This document shows, piece after piece, positions 11,242-23,900 of a DNA stretch of 64,000 bases. The first letter of the stretch is position 1; every line of letters begins with the position of its first letter. The stretch is taken from NCBI GenBank assembly GCA_917880885.1, contig OU862909.1:33292405-33356404 (forward strand), written 5' to 3'. Both the position numbers and the translations under genes were made by a program. The notes beneath the pieces were generated by a model. The model had not been told where the DNA came from. It ran no database searches and saw nothing but the letters and a program-made list of their open reading frames with translations. The DNA comes from Limnephilus marmoratus (lineage: Eukaryota > Arthropoda > Insecta > Trichoptera > Limnephilidae).

Positions 11242-11999
11242 AGACACGGCGGAGGACTTTAATTTATAATATGTAGGTAGAGATGTTTAACTATGGAATA
11301 TAGTTGCTTTGTCTACATAAGTCTGGTGGAGTAAAATATATGGATTAAACATGCCGAAAATTGTAAAAACAATAATTGTAAGTAAGAAAAGATAAAGACA
11401 TGTACAAGGATTAGATTATATTATACAAGGTGTTAATCAATCAAACCATATTATTCCTACTCGAATACAATGTCTTTCTAATCATTAGAATGTTTTATAT
11501 AATATGAAGATTTAATTTTTTCAATCTTGGGTAGGTGGAAAAAACATTGTAAAATATTAAAAAAAAACATTTTTCAAAGAGTTCTTTTATCTTATGCTGA
11601 TGAAAAATAACATGGACAAGATTTTATATCTAGAAGACGGCTTCTTCATCAACTATACCTATACAACGTAAGGGAGACTGTAGAAATGTTCGTTTTATTA
11701 TTACCTATATTTATCGTAAATACGCTTGTCATACAAAATGTTACAGCATTATCTAAATTGATTACACTGTTCACCCACCCTAGTTCAAGCATGTTGTAAT
11801 CCGACCTTCCCCCTTCCCATCCAACTTCCCCCTCTTTCTCCACTGCTGGGAGGGAGGGCGCAATGCGCGCTTTCTTACTCTAACCGTGGGGATCATACTG
11901 AGATTTAAGAATGGCGTTAAATATTTTAGTTTTTTTTTCTGCCATTCGAATATTTCATTAAAATTGCAGTAAAAACGAACGGTTGGGAGAAATGGTTTT
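11242..11999. other. No gene recognised
   Basis: AT-rich and non-coding. Confidence 0.45.
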
Positions 12000-12262
12000 A
12001 ATTTGAAGTGAAACTTCTTTAGCCCTGCTGTGATTTGGAATTCGGATGAATCGGAAATGACGCATTACTGCACCTGCGAAGCATCAACTGCGCCCATTGA
12101 CTGCTTTGATTATGATGTCACTTTTCAAGGCTCCTATTGGTTGAGATATGAAACGGAAATGATGCTAGGTCTGCGCTCATTGGCCGCTTTGAATATGACC
12201 TCACTTTTCAAGCATCGACTGGGTGTAAACTGCACTCGATTTTTTTTAAATGATGAACAAGC
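12000..12262 (+). repeat. Interspersed repeat R, near-complete copy
   Basis: Runs from TTTGAAGTGAAACTTC to CTGCACTCGATTTTTTTT. It holds two CCTATTGGTTGAG/CTCATTGGCCGC-type blocks. It is similar end to end to 62492-62763 except for a deletion near 12215. No ORF and no inverted termini. Confidence 0.7.
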
Positions 12263-13605
12263 TCTTTTTCCGTGAAGATGACTGACACATTTTTTATCAA
12301 TGGAAATAAGTACTAAGGAAATTTTTCACAGAAATTCCAGTGGAACATTGTCATAAAATATTTTTTCAGCAACATTTTTTTCTTTTCGTCTTTCGAACAA
12401 ATTGAGATTAGCGAAAAAGGAAAATTATCATATTAAACCCCTCCGAATTTTCGAGAATATTCGCTTTTGGTGTCTCTAACGAAATGACATTTTACGAAAC
12501 TTTTTGTTATTACCGCTTCACAATTAAAGCTCTATAAATGAAACATTTCTGAACGTAGCCGTATAGTAAAAACTGTTTTAGAAAAGTTACAAAATAGGCT
12601 TTCAAATTATTATATTACAAATAAATATTAGCATTTGTAAATATTAAAATTTAGAACGCAAACATTAAAAATAGGTAAAAATGACTCACGTGATGTTTTT
12701 ATGTGAAAACGGTACTAAAATCACAGATTATGTAAACAACAATACTTATTCTATTGTATATATGTGTAATAAACACTATTGTCATCTCACTTTTTTATCA
12801 TTCCATATAAAAATATTTAATAAAAATTTAAAATGTGGAGCGCGGTGGAGCCGCCGGTAGCAAATTTGCGCGGGTAAATAAATATTTTTGTCAACTACAC
12901 GACTGACAGCTGATTCCTGTTATGTATTTCCATAGACAACTTGATAGGGATGTGCAGCTTGATCTACTATCGACCTTTTACTTTTTGGTTTAGGAATGCA
13001 ACTAAAACAATACGGAGTTAGAACGATTTCTATGGAAACACACGCGCTGACGTATAAACACGCTTATTGTACTTGACTGCTGTCCTATTTCTAACGTATA
13101 TATCTGCTTACGTTGCGGAGGGGTTGCTTGCCAGCTTATTTCAATTTGAAAGAAATTCCGAAATGCACTTAAAATCGGCGTTTAACTAATTTTTCTGTAT
13201 CATTTTCGATTGAGAGTCGCTAATAATGTCATCAATGATTAAATATATAATTTGTTTAAAAAATAACAAAATAAGCATGCAAGTTGCCCATTTGCGTACA
13301 AATTTATTGCATTTAACCGATACGATATCTTAATCGAACACACAAGTCAGTGCAATGGGTCGAGAGTGCCCGTTCCCACACTTCAGAGAGGGGTTCTCAA
13401 ACGGTTTGAAAATACACCTAAATTAAACAAAATTACAGATGACTTATTTTCATAAATGACGGATGACGTTAAAAATGTGTGGAATATTATATATCTAAAA
13501 TTTTTCTGTGTCTGATTGCCGCACTAAAATGTAAAATTTGAATATTTTCATTTAAGTACATCTGTGAACGGTAGACTTTGTGTCGCAGCATGTTCTAATT
13601 TTTAA
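12263..13605. other. No gene recognised
   Basis: AT-rich non-coding sequence. Only short chance reading frames. Confidence 0.45.
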
Positions 13606-13735
13606 AGTGAAAACATCTTTAGCACTCTTGTGATTTGAAACTGGATGAAACGAAAAATAGCGACACTAAAAGAGACAAACACATAGGTACATCAATAGGA
13701 TTTAGCCTGCGAGAGAATTAGATAGACTATCCGGT
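13606..13735 (+). repeat. Repeat R, 5' fragment joined to a second repeat block
   Basis: AAAGTGAAAACATCTTTAGC with TGATTTGAAACTGGATGAAA matches the start of R. The following block (AGACAAACACATAGG ... GGATTTAGCCTGCGAGAGAA) recurs in reverse near 39345-39400, beside another R copy, so both copies share the same internal variant. Confidence 0.55.
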
Positions 13736-15580
13736 CTCCTCTTTGTGGGGTGCTTGGTAGCCTATTGGTCTCCAATTTCAGAAAGGTATGTAATATAATT
13801 TTTGTAAGGCCCATCTAACTAACATTCAAAAGTATAGCTTGTGTCTTCATAATGTTGATACTTTTTTCTCAGAACTTTATTTCGTATACTAAAACAATAT
13901 TTTAAAACTTTCGGAAATGCTACCCGTGAATGACTATAACCTGTGCAGTCCATACGAAATTGTTAATATTAAAATGTGTATTAATGACAAACTCCAAACC
14001 ACTTATGTGTGTCAATATTAATATAAAACAAAAAATACAAATTTATACAAAACAAACATTAATTTTAGTTTTAATCCGTGTTATAGACATGCATTCTACT
14101 TTATTCCATTCCAGGCACTAGAAATTTTACAGTGGTCAATTTATTCAAAATGGTAGGAATAACAACTCACAATTTTGTGAGCTTAACGTACAGAAGTTTA
14201 TCACCATTTTACGGTGGCAAGCTGGAAAATAAAATGAAATAATACGGTGCACCGTTCCATTATCCGGGACGCAATTAAACAGTCCTCCAATCCTTGAAGC
14301 GGTCGCTACTTGTGGCGTCGTAAATTCCCTTAAAGAATTCCCGAAATTAATAAAGAAGGGGATATTGGGGAGGAGGTAGGGTTCGGGTAAAGAAGTCGAC
14401 GACTTTTAATCGGCCGCGATGTATGCTCTACCCCTCTCTCCTCTATTATTTTATTAAATAACGAGGCTGTTGGATTTTAATGCCTCCTCGCTATTATGGC
14501 AGGGCCTACGTAGAACTAAACACCTACGCAAATTAAAATTGTAAATTTTATCATTTTTGAAGTTGTTTGCACAATGCACATAGGAAATTATGGTTTAGGC
14601 GACAATAATAAAATCTTAACAATAAGTTATCCCCTTGAAAATGTCCCTCTAAAAATAGTGTTCAACAGTGTAGAGTTGTAGAGAGTGGTGTGATTTGTTA
14701 GGTCAGGGGTCCGCAGGAGCGGCTCTTTGCAAATACGTTTGCGGCTCAACAAAGCATTTTTACGACTTTGAAAATAAATAAGCAATAACGAAAAGAATAA
14801 AAGATTTGCCTTTATCTGCGAAAACAGTGCAAGATAGAATTTCCAAAATGTTTTCGAATGTAACAGAGCAATGAGTCGAAGATATTAAGCTGGCTCGAGG
14901 AGTAGTGTTATACTAGTGATACAGCACAAGCAAATCTCTTTGTGCGATATATGTCGGCACAAGGTACCATAGAAGAACTGCCGCTCAAGGTACAGACACG
15001 TGGAGAAGATATGAACTTCTTGTTATTAGACCTCGGATTCTCGATGGCGGTTTTGATTCAATGCTTGAAAAGTGAAGATCGAATACAACTGACCTGATTT
15101 TAACAAGTGAAGGGTGAGTGCAAAGGACCAACATATGCGGTAATAGTCAGTTTATGTTTTCTAGCATTGAAGGTCGCGATTTCACAATAATGGCAATTGT
15201 TTACACTGGAATACCGGTAAAATTTTACGGTAATATCCACCGTTTACCTCCCTCCTCCCCACTCCCCATGTATATTACATGTACTCTCTGATACCTTTCT
15301 TAACCTGTTGCCATGACAATTTGACTCTTCTTACTTGACAAACTGCCGAACCCTGATCTGGGTCCAAGGTTCGTAGAAAATTCATTTAACAAGGTTAGCT
15401 TTAACAAGCATTTTTCGAAAAAAAAAAACTCGTCAGGCCGCATTTTAAATTTCGAACGCGTGACGTAGCTTGAAGTAAAACACTGACAGTTATATTGCGG
15501 TTAATTCAAATATCTCAGTGGAACATGCACTGCAAACTACGTCTCAAATTTTTAGACAATTACCGCTCTACACCCTCGAT
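13736..15580. other. No gene; possible regulatory block and hAT-like scrap
   Basis: Bases 14260-14500 are more balanced in composition than their surroundings and not repetitive here. TCAGGGGTCCGCAGGAGCGG at 14705 resembles a hAT-type terminus, but no partner end was found. No coding region is supported. Confidence 0.35.
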
Positions 15581-15626
15581 AACCTAACCTAACTTAATCT
15601 AACTTAACCTAATCTAACCAAACCTT
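15581..15626. repeat. Degenerate CCTAA telomere-like stretch
   Basis: AACCTAACCTAACTTAATCT continues in the same five-base rhythm to about 15626. (CCTAA)n is the complement of the insect telomere unit TTAGG. A short interstitial run like this is common in insect genomes and does not mark a chromosome end. Confidence 0.5.
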
Positions 15627-18030
15627 GTTAGAAGCATTTTCTGCGAACCTTGGTCTGGAACAAAATATTATATGATTTCCATCACGAGGTATGTAGCTTG
15701 TAAATGTCACAATGAAATTAACCGTTAAAAAGGAAGACATGACAACGTATTATAATTCTGAAATACTTACTCCAGAGCACCAAAAAAAACTTCTAAAGGA
15801 TTTCATTTATCAGTGATAAAAATAATGAAAACTGGTAAAAAAAATCTCGGATTAATTAATTTTTGTAATCAAGGCCTAAATAAAACCATTGCTGTTTTTC
15901 CGAAACGCTTCAAGTTTTCCGTTTCGCACCTGACTTTCTAAATCACCCACTCACACTTCTCGCTACATAAAGCCCCGCGTTCCCCCAAAAATAATAAAAA
16001 CTTGTGCCGCTTTTAATTAAATAATTTAACAGACCCTCTGGACGATGGGGAAGAGGTGGTTTGGGGGCCCCGGTGTCCCCCAGTGTGTGGGCTTTAGGGG
16101 GAAGAATATGTAAATTGTTTTGAGGATAGATCAAATAACCCCTTTTTACGACTTTTAATATACACTGGCAATACTTGGGTGTGAGGGGTACCTACTGGAT
16201 TTCCTTCGCTGGGGAATATTTTCTTGAATAAATTTAAAAAAAAATCTGGTTGCTCACGGAAAAGCATTTCTTGAAATAATTAAAAAATCCTGACTCAAAT
16301 GATATTTTTAATTCGAGCATTCAAATATTTTACATAGAGCCATGATAATGTAGAATTTGACTTTAATGAATTATGAACTTTTCGAGACTTCTTCGATGAT
16401 TTCTTCGCCTTTAAGAGCGTTAAACCAGCCAGCGGCCGAAAATCCACATTTTGTCGAAAGTTGTTCTTACGATCGTGCAGGGCGGTTACAATGAGAAAGA
16501 TTAATTATTTTTTAGCTTAAGCTTTTTAAAATTATAACTCAATATCGATTTTATTTCATTCCAAATTTGTTTTAATTTATACCTATAATAAAACTATTAA
16601 AATAATGTACTTTTTGTAATAATTTTTGGATTATAAGTATTTATCATTTTTCAATAATAATAATTTCTAATGAATAATTTCTAAGTTACATAAGAATGTT
16701 TAAAAAATCTGAAATATATTAGTTTGTAAGTGCGCAAATAAATACACAATTTTCGCCAAAATTAAAATTCAAATTCAAATTAAAATTAAAATTCTAAAAC
16801 ATGCGATACCCAGATAATGTATTGATTTATTTTACTGCACGATTATATGATTTGAAATGGGTGTGGTATAGTGCAAAATCTTTTTTGAAAATTTAACAAA
16901 TCTGCCAACGACCTATGATATAACGTTATTATACTAAAAATAAACATTTTTTCTCAGAATCTGAAACATGCGAATGCTAGATAAAAGAACAATCTTTAGA
17001 AGTTCATTTATAATTTTTTGTAGAAAAGAGTCAATACGTCTAAAATCTGATTAAAAAATGACGTATTTCTGATTTTCTCTGGTAATACCCTCTTAAAGAG
17101 GATTGTCGAAAACATGGCAGTAGCTAAGTATTTATAATGCAATTTAAGAATATAATAACCTAAATGTGAAACTTTCTGTTAGTATCTAATTCTTGATAAT
17201 TAAATGTTATCCACACAAAAAAGTTCCAACTAACTAACCAAAGACTAGTAGTTCTGTGAACAGTGGAAATCGCTTCCAAAATATTTTTCTAATTTTCTCT
17301 TTTTTATAAATCAAAATCAAAATTTTAACAGAAATTATGAAAAGCTCAAATAGGTACTTAAATGCCCACCTACTTATTGATAAACCATACATTTCACTTT
17401 ATTACATTTATTTATTTAATTTAAAAAATTAATTATACAATTTGTCTAAAGAAACGTCATATCACAACGACACTTCGAGTTAAAACAAGACTTTGCTACT
17501 CTGACTCAATTATTTATTGCTCTTACGTTATCTAATTATGTAGCTTTTCTTTGTTGAGGTTATGGTGGTTACGTTTTTAATTTTTTTTTTCATATCTTTT
17601 CGTATGTGAAAAATAGGAAAAGCCGATAAGCTGCATAAACTAGGCACTTAAAATGTAATTTGATCTGCGATACTTTCATTTTTTATTTTAAATTTTTGGA
17701 TGTCGAAGTCCTGATGACAAATTTTGTTAACGATCTTCAACTGCTAATTTATAATATTTTTGAAATCAAAGAGACTCGGACATAATAAAAATCGGATTAA
17801 TTTTCTATTCCTGGCGGAATGAGACTCGCCTTACACAATTATACAGGGTAATTGGTAATTTATGTGACGTATAAGCACGCAAAGCAAACGGTTCGATCGA
17901 ACACAAAGTAATAATAATAATAATTGGATATTTTGTGGAGCACCGTTTTTGTGAAAAATCACCCCAAGGGCACTGAAATATAATATAGAGTAAAGTTATA
18001 ACATAACCATTACTAAGATTACAGAAAGAG
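15627..18030. other. No gene; very AT-rich
   Basis: No convincing ORF on either strand. Includes low-complexity AAATTAAAATTC-type sequence near 16755-16800. Confidence 0.5.
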
Positions 18031-18445
18031 TTTTTTTTAACATTAGTTCCACACAGGAGTGTGGAGGGTTTTTTTAGAAAAGGAGAGGAAGTTCTTGGAA
18101 GGAAAAAGTTTTGAGGAGTGCGTGGGAATCCGGGGGTCATTGTGTCCAGGAGTAACGAACGTATGAATCCAATCCTTCCACTGCAGTGCATGGCGATGTT
18201 CCGAGAGAGTCCTGCTGGAGAGATCAAATCTCCCTAAACCAGTCTTTCCCGATCCGGCTTGCCATGCAGTTGGTAGGCAGACGTATCCACCGCCAAGACC
18301 AGGACAAACCTCACCCCATGAACCCAGGAACCCTTACTAAGTTACCAAACATAGCGAACTACATGGAGTGACCTGAGGCAGAGGTGTTGGTTATCCAATA
18401 AATAGTTACTGGGAGCGGCGGCACCCATACTCGCCACCCAAATGT
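18031..18445 (-). repeat. LINE-A 3' end copy
   Basis: In minus sense it runs from the protein-end remnant (complement of CCAATAAATAGTTACTGGGA near 18395) through the 3'UTR to a T run at 18031-18038, the poly(A) tail. The 3' palindrome is deleted here: CCACACAGGAGTGTGGAGGG joins the two flanks directly. Confidence 0.7.
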
Positions 18446-19118
18446 AGCTGCGGAATAATCATTTTGTGACTGTGTTTAAGAGTGAGTGGGTAAAGTAGTT
18501 CACAAATAACTTGTGTTCTTTCATAATGATTAATTTTATAATGTGCAGTGTCATACCAAACACCCGTACACGAGTACCTACCTAGGGCGCGATGCGTCGC
18601 CCCCCTTCGCGTCCCTTTATACATCCCGCAATAATTTGGGCAGTAAAATATTTAACGGAGGACCCCGATAGGTACCCTGAGGGGCTCCGTGTACGTCAAA
18701 CTCATCGATATAATTAAATTACCCGAGATATGAACTGGAATATTTTTATTATTCTGTTAATTAGACAGATTTACGGCGGTGTTGGTGGAGTGTACGCTAT
18801 TCTCGGGGAAATATTTTAAGTAGCCAAGACGAGGCGGGAATCAGATGGAGAGATATTTTTGACGGAATGTTTTAATTAATGGACGCGATAAAATTTAAGA
18901 TCGCTATCAAACATCGCGCCAACAGTTGCGATTCCTTCAAACTTAACAGATTAAGGAGTTAATATATGGTGTTTTTGTTTATTACATTATACAAACATGA
19001 CTGGGTTTGAGATTGAAAAAGAAATTTTGTGTGATATCACACTACTCTCAATAGGCAAGACCAAGTCTTCCGTTGTAAAGCGTTACTAAATTACTCCAAT
19101 TCCAATATTCTCATTTTT
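18446..19118. other. No gene; candidate regulatory block 18640-18960
   Basis: Balanced composition with ATCGATA, TTAATTA and TTAATTAAT motifs, not repeated elsewhere in the window. A developmental enhancer is possible but is only an inference from composition. Confidence 0.3.
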
Positions 19119-19156
19119 TTACATTATCTCCACACATGAGGCCTTGAGGAAAAATA

Positions 19157-19535
19157 TACAGGGTTTTAAGTGACGTACTTGACTTACTTTAACCAGTGAT
19201 TCCTGACGTTATTTGGAGTAAAAAATGTAAATGAAATTTTGGTCTCCGGTGACTTTTTTTGACGACTTTTTTTTTTTTTAATTTTTTATTCAAAATCAAA
19301 CAAAAAAAATTTCTTCCGCATGTCGTCACTGGTCACTCAGCCGGGTGTCCGACGAACCCCTTACCCCGCCTCGAACTGTTCCAACAACTACCATTTTTTT
19401 ATGTTTTTGTAGAAAACAAAAAAAAAAAAGTCAAAAATGTCACCGGAGACCAAAATTTCATTTACATTTTTTACTCCAAATAATGCCAGGAATCACTGGT
19501 TAAAGTAAGTCAAGTACGTCCCTTAACACCCTGTA
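19157..19535. mobile_element. MITE with about 100-bp terminal inverted repeats
   Basis: Left arm (19157-19260) and right arm (19431-19535) are near-identical reverse complements. The ends read TACAGGGTTTTAAG and CTTAACACCCTGTA. TA on both sides suggests a Tc1/mariner-type target duplication. The 170-bp centre is non-coding with T- and A-rich runs. It sits inside the LINE-A 3' hairpin. Confidence 0.8.
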
Positions 19536-19856
19536 TAATACAAGACCTATTTCGTCTTTGGGGATGTTGTGTGGAGGGTGTTATCAGGGAAAGGAAGGAG
19601 AGGAACTTCTGGGAAGGAAAAAGGTATGCGGGGTGGGTAGGAAACTGGGGTCAATATGTTCAGAAGTGATTCCACCCCTCCATCTACGCTGCAAGGAGGA
19701 GAGGTCAAAATGTTTCTCCCGATCCAACCCGCCACGCAGTAAGTGGGAAAATGCATCTACTTTCATGACCTAGACAAACCTCACCCCATGAACCCGGGCA
19801 CCCCTGCTAAGTAACCAAACGTAGCGCATTGGGGTGACCTATGGATGGGGTGTTGG

Positions 19857-20640
19857 TTATCCAATATATTCCCGGTACCCATACTTCCAAATTCTTCTTC
19901 TTTCGTATGGTGGGGGGTCAGAGGGGACATCTAGGACTGCGAGCCAGTCTAGGGCCTCAGGCGTTGCCCTGTGAACCTCATCAATCCCGCCGGGGAATGA
20001 ATGGAGCGGGCATTTGTTGACCACATGTTCGGTGGTCTGCACCGCACCGCATTCACACATCGCCGACTTTTTAAGGCCCCATCTGTGCATCATGTAAGCA
20101 CAACGGCTATGGGAGCACCTTAACCTATCGATGGCAGTCCAGAGTTTGCGAGGCAGTGAGAACCCAGGCTGTCTCTCAGTGGGATCTTGAACGAGATGTT
20201 GCAATCTCTCGCCTGATATTTGGCGGGGTTATATTTGCAAGTACGGGGAGCCAAGGAAGAGGAGTCGATTTTAAGGTTCCGCTGATGGTTCGCATTGTGG
20301 CATTAAGCTGAACGTCGACCATGGAAGAGTGGGCGCTTCTGGCCCATACTGGAGCACAGTATTCAGCTGCTGAGAAAACCAGGGCAATGGATGCCGTTCT
20401 GAGCGTGTTGGCGTCGCATCCCCAGCTAGCTTATTGACTAAGTTTAGTCTTGTCCTGGGTTTTTTGCCCACTGTTTCCATGTGTTTCCGGTAATTCAGGC
20501 TCCTGTCCAAAGTTACTCCAAGATAGCGGGGATGGGGGGTCATGGTAAATATTTTTTCCATCAAACTGAATACAGAGTTTTGTGTTTGCCTGTGAATTAC
20601 TGAGATGGAAAGCTGTCACAACTGTTTTCGACCCCAAATT
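19857..20640 (-). pseudogene. LINE-A reverse transcriptase C-terminal region, frameshifted
   Basis: Two open stretches are visible. 20271-20564 begins TPHPRYLGVTLDRSLNYRKH and continues through KKPRTRLNLVNKLAG, the block that follows the RT palm in CR1/Jockey-type LINEs; frame is lost after it. 19857-20204 gives PRKLWTAIDRLRCSHSRCAY, then CECGAVQTTEHVVNKCP with a Cys/His pattern, and ends RRIWKYGYREYIG. The catalytic palm is missing, so only the 3' third of ORF2 is present. At least one frameshift and several stops separate the parts. The TAA stop is immediately followed by the family's shared 3'UTR, which ties the short copies elsewhere in the window to this protein. Confidence 0.8.
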
Positions 20641-20700
20641 ATGTAGTGTTTGCTGAGTTGTTTCAGTTTTTGCCCAGCTGCAGTCTACAGGTTGAAGAAT

Positions 20701-21028
20701 ACTTTGTTAGTAGCCAACCTCCTATTGAAGAGGACACTATTAAATAGTAGTCAACTGAACAACTGAACCATCGTGTTCACGAAAACATTATGCTTTTTGA
20801 TGATTCCAGGCTATTTACTCTTTTTGGAAACCTTTGTCTAGTTGAGTAAAATTTTAAACAAGCAAGATGGCGGCTTGTTTCATGTTTTAAAAAACTCGCA
20901 ATGAGAATTACGTTGCTAGCTGAAAATAGTTAGATTGACCTAGATATTTCAGACTTACCCAAACTCACTCAGAATTTTTGCTACTTCAGAACACATATTT
21001 TCTGCTTTATAAGTAAGATTGCTCAACA
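20701..21028. other. No gene recognised
   Basis: No coding region or repeat recognised between LINE-A and the mariner. Confidence 0.45.
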
Positions 21029-21030
21029 TA

Positions 21031-21891
21031 TGAGGGCTGTCAGTAAAATGAGGTCTTCAAGGTGCTGCGGTCGCGAGAAACAATTTTATGCGAGATCCCG
21101 CAGCACTGACATGTAGCCTGGTTTCCCTACGTCAACACGCTGCACTCTCTGCGATACTTAGTCTCGGCCTGGCAGCCGTTCTCGATAAAGCTTCCGCTCG
21201 CCGCACCCGCCAAGTGTGAATTACGCTCTATAATTAGTTTTTTGTGCAAATAACAAATCCCCGGTAGAAATTCATTCCCAGCTACTTGAAGTGTACAAAA
21301 AACAGTGCATGAGTGCGAAAACGCGCGCAAATGGTGCAAGAATTTAAAAGCGTGCCGGACGGCCATCGGTTTCAGACAAAAAAATTGCCAAAGTGGAAAA
21401 AACAATGACTGCAGATCGACGAGCGGCGGTTCGGGAGCTCTGTGATGTGATCCCTGATGTCAGTAAGACCACTTTTGACAAGATTTTGACAGAACATTTG
21501 GTCAAGTCTGGACAAGGTGGGTCCCAAAATGCTCACCGAACATCACGAACAAAAACGGGTTGAAGCAGCCCGCGAATTCCTTGAGTACTAAAGAATTCCT
21601 GGATTTAATTGTGACTGGGGATGAGACCCGGATACACTGCATGACATTAGAGACAAAGAAACAATCCCAGTGGCATCATTCAGATTCGCCGAAGCAAAGT
21701 TTAAAAACGAATTACACACCTGGCGGGTGCGGGTGGAGTGAAAGCTCCATCGCGAACGGCTTCCACGCCGAGACAGAGGGTGAAACGTGGTGGGGATTTG
21801 GCAAGGGGAAACGCGGAAAAAGGGGATTGCGCATAAAATAGTTCCTCGCGACCGCAGCACCTTGGAGTCCTTACTTTACGGACAGCCCTCG
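21031..21891 (+). mobile_element. mariner element with both inverted repeats, internally deleted
   Basis: About 62-bp inverted ends: left GAGGGCTGTCAGTAAAATGA at 21033, and right ...TTTACGGACAGCCCTC ending at 21890. TA lies on each side (21029-21030 and 21892-21893). Transposase remnants in order are RWVPKMLTEHHEQKRVEAAR (about 21520-21575), FLDLIVTGDETRIHC (about 21598-21645, with the first catalytic Asp in TGDET) and ETKKQSQWHHSDSPKQS (about 21650-21700). The N-terminal part is broken by stops. The segment with the second and third catalytic Asp is deleted before the right end. Total length is 861 bp against about 1.3 kb for a full mariner, so it is a dead, non-autonomous copy. Confidence 0.85.
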
Positions 21892-21893
21892 TA

Positions 21894-23640
21894 TAATGAA
21901 CACAATGCTGTGCCTTTCAATATAAAATCTGCATCGATAATTTTATTATTTTCGAGGCACATAATATAATACGTATTTGAGTTTTTTTGAAAGCCATACA
22001 TTGTATTCGAAATTATTTTGCTGGTTTTGAAACGAACCATGGGTGTGAAATGATCCGTCCGAGTCGCAGAATAATTGATTCGAAATACTCGTACAGGGAA
22101 TTCTTCGCTTTATTGCCTTTTGTTGAATGTACCACGGCAGCTGTAAGTCTGAAGATTCGTTACAGACGTTTTTACTCTGAGAACTGACCTGATCCGCAAA
22201 CCTTTCAACATTCTAAACTTCAATAAAAGGGCAAATTTAAAGGTTTTAACAAAATTTTCAAAATCGACATTTTTCCGTCATTTTTCGTAGGTGGTTAAGT
22301 TTTGTTTGAAATATTCAAAATTCATTCAGTTTGCGGGGACCAGCCATTCCAAGAAGTGAAATAAGCCAGTGCAAACATAATACCTACAATTCTGGTGTGT
22401 TTTATGATCCGTAAATCTCCTGCTAACTGATGCAAGAGTTCAGCCCACATCCCAACATGCATACAATGTAAGAGGCCTACTTACAACCTGCCTTTTTATT
22501 GGACAAAAGGAAGGTATTTCTAACGTTATTATTAGCGCAACATCACATGCTTAGGAAAGCGTGCACTTTTTTGCATATGTCTTAAATTAATCAGTTCATT
22601 ATTTGTGATGACTTCATTTGGATATCTAAGGATTCAAAAATGTATATATAAAAAACTGGCAAAATATTCGAGCCGAGTATAAGAACGAATCCTAAAATAA
22701 ACTGGCCTAAAGTACGACAAATTAGAATCAATTGTTGGTCAAGTGTAGTTTAGTGATGAAAGTATCAAAAGTGTTAGTTCTTCGGAACATCTTCCACGAA
22801 GTACGTACCAATCAAACGGATTCAAATTTGATTCAGTGACAGTAGTTTTTTGTAGCTACCTGTACCAGTGGTGACTCAAAATCAAAAGTTAGTAACAAAG
22901 TGTCAAAAAAAATTGTTCTTGGTTAACCAATATGGTGACTGCTGAACTTCCCTGAAACAGCCCTGTCAAAAACAAATAAAAATATTTCAGCAAGTGAATG
23001 CCAAATGTGTGGGACGATATTTCGAGGTGTTTATTGAAAACACTGCATCGAAAACCCAATTATCGGATTCTCCGCTAAAGAATTCGTCAGCATCCAACAA
23101 ATTCGAGATCTCCGGACAAAATAAAAGTTTCCGTTTTCAACGAACACAGTTCTCATTAGAGGTATTCCTTCTTATATTTACAATAATTAGCCCTGGGAAA
23201 GGAAGGGCTTCGCGATCAGATATGAAATTACAACAATTGCAATGGAAAATTCTGCACGAATCCAATGCGGTTTGTGATAAAGAATCTCCTCCCTAGTCTC
23301 ATATCATTGTGGCTAGCATCACTTCGTTAGTACGTTAATGGGCAAATATTGCCTAGATAACAAACTCTGATAACGACCACAAAAACACACAAACATACAT
23401 GTTACCTGCAGCCTTTATTACTATCCTTATAAGCATATGTATGGCATCATTAATTACATGAAATAGGGGGTTAACTATTAAGGTGATGCTTAAATGAATT
23501 CATAATCTGCTCTTTCATAGATGGTGCGAGTTTCTCTTTTTACGAAAAAACACTTTGTGCAAGATATGTTTAAATACTAATATGACTTAATTGTTTCCGC
23601 CCGCACACACGCAATATGAATATGAATAGTTTCAGAAAAA
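21894..23640. other. No gene recognised
   Basis: AT-rich. The longest open stretches are short and show no recognisable protein or splice context. Confidence 0.45.
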
Positions 23641-23868
23641 TGATATAATTCAACTTTGTCATCATCATCATCACTATTGGCTCTACAACCCCTGGTGGGT
23701 CTTGGCCTCCTCAAGAGTCTTCCTCGACTCATCTCGGTTTTGTGCCAGCTCTCTCCAGTTTGGAAGCTCCAAGATAGATATGTCTTTGAGGACGTTGTCG
23801 CTCCATCTTAGTCTTGGCCTTCCCAGGCTCCTTCGCCTGGGAAGAAAGGTGCACCTCAGAAAGGTCAT
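23641..23868 (-). pseudogene. RTE-like LINE, C-terminal end with microsatellite tail
   Basis: Minus-strand frame from 23868 reads RRRSLGRPRLRWSDNVLKD, then NWRELAQNRDESRKTLEEAK and THQGL followed by a stop. GRPRxRWxDxV...AQDRxxWRxxLEEAKTHxGL is the conserved terminus of an arthropod RTE-related LINE family. The 3' end is a (TGA)n microsatellite, seen as TCATCATCATCATCAC at 23659. Only about 60 residues remain, so this is a 5'-truncated insertion. It is a different family from the LINE at 6.5-8.9 kb. Confidence 0.8.
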
Positions 23869-23900
23869 TAAGAGCGATGATAAATAAATATTAAAAAAAT

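Larger units (their letters stand above)
19119..20700 (-). mobile_element. LINE-A, longest copy, with an inserted MITE
   Basis: In minus sense: RT thumb and C-terminal coding remnants (20640-19857), 3'UTR (19856-19539), then the half-palindrome CTCCACACATGAGGCC at 19129-19144. The palindrome is split by the MITE at 19157-19535. The 5' end is truncated near 20700. Other copies lie at 10.9, 18.0, 24.1, 28.5, 30.5, 48.1, 48.3, 59.0, 60.9 and 63.05 kb. Confidence 0.75.
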
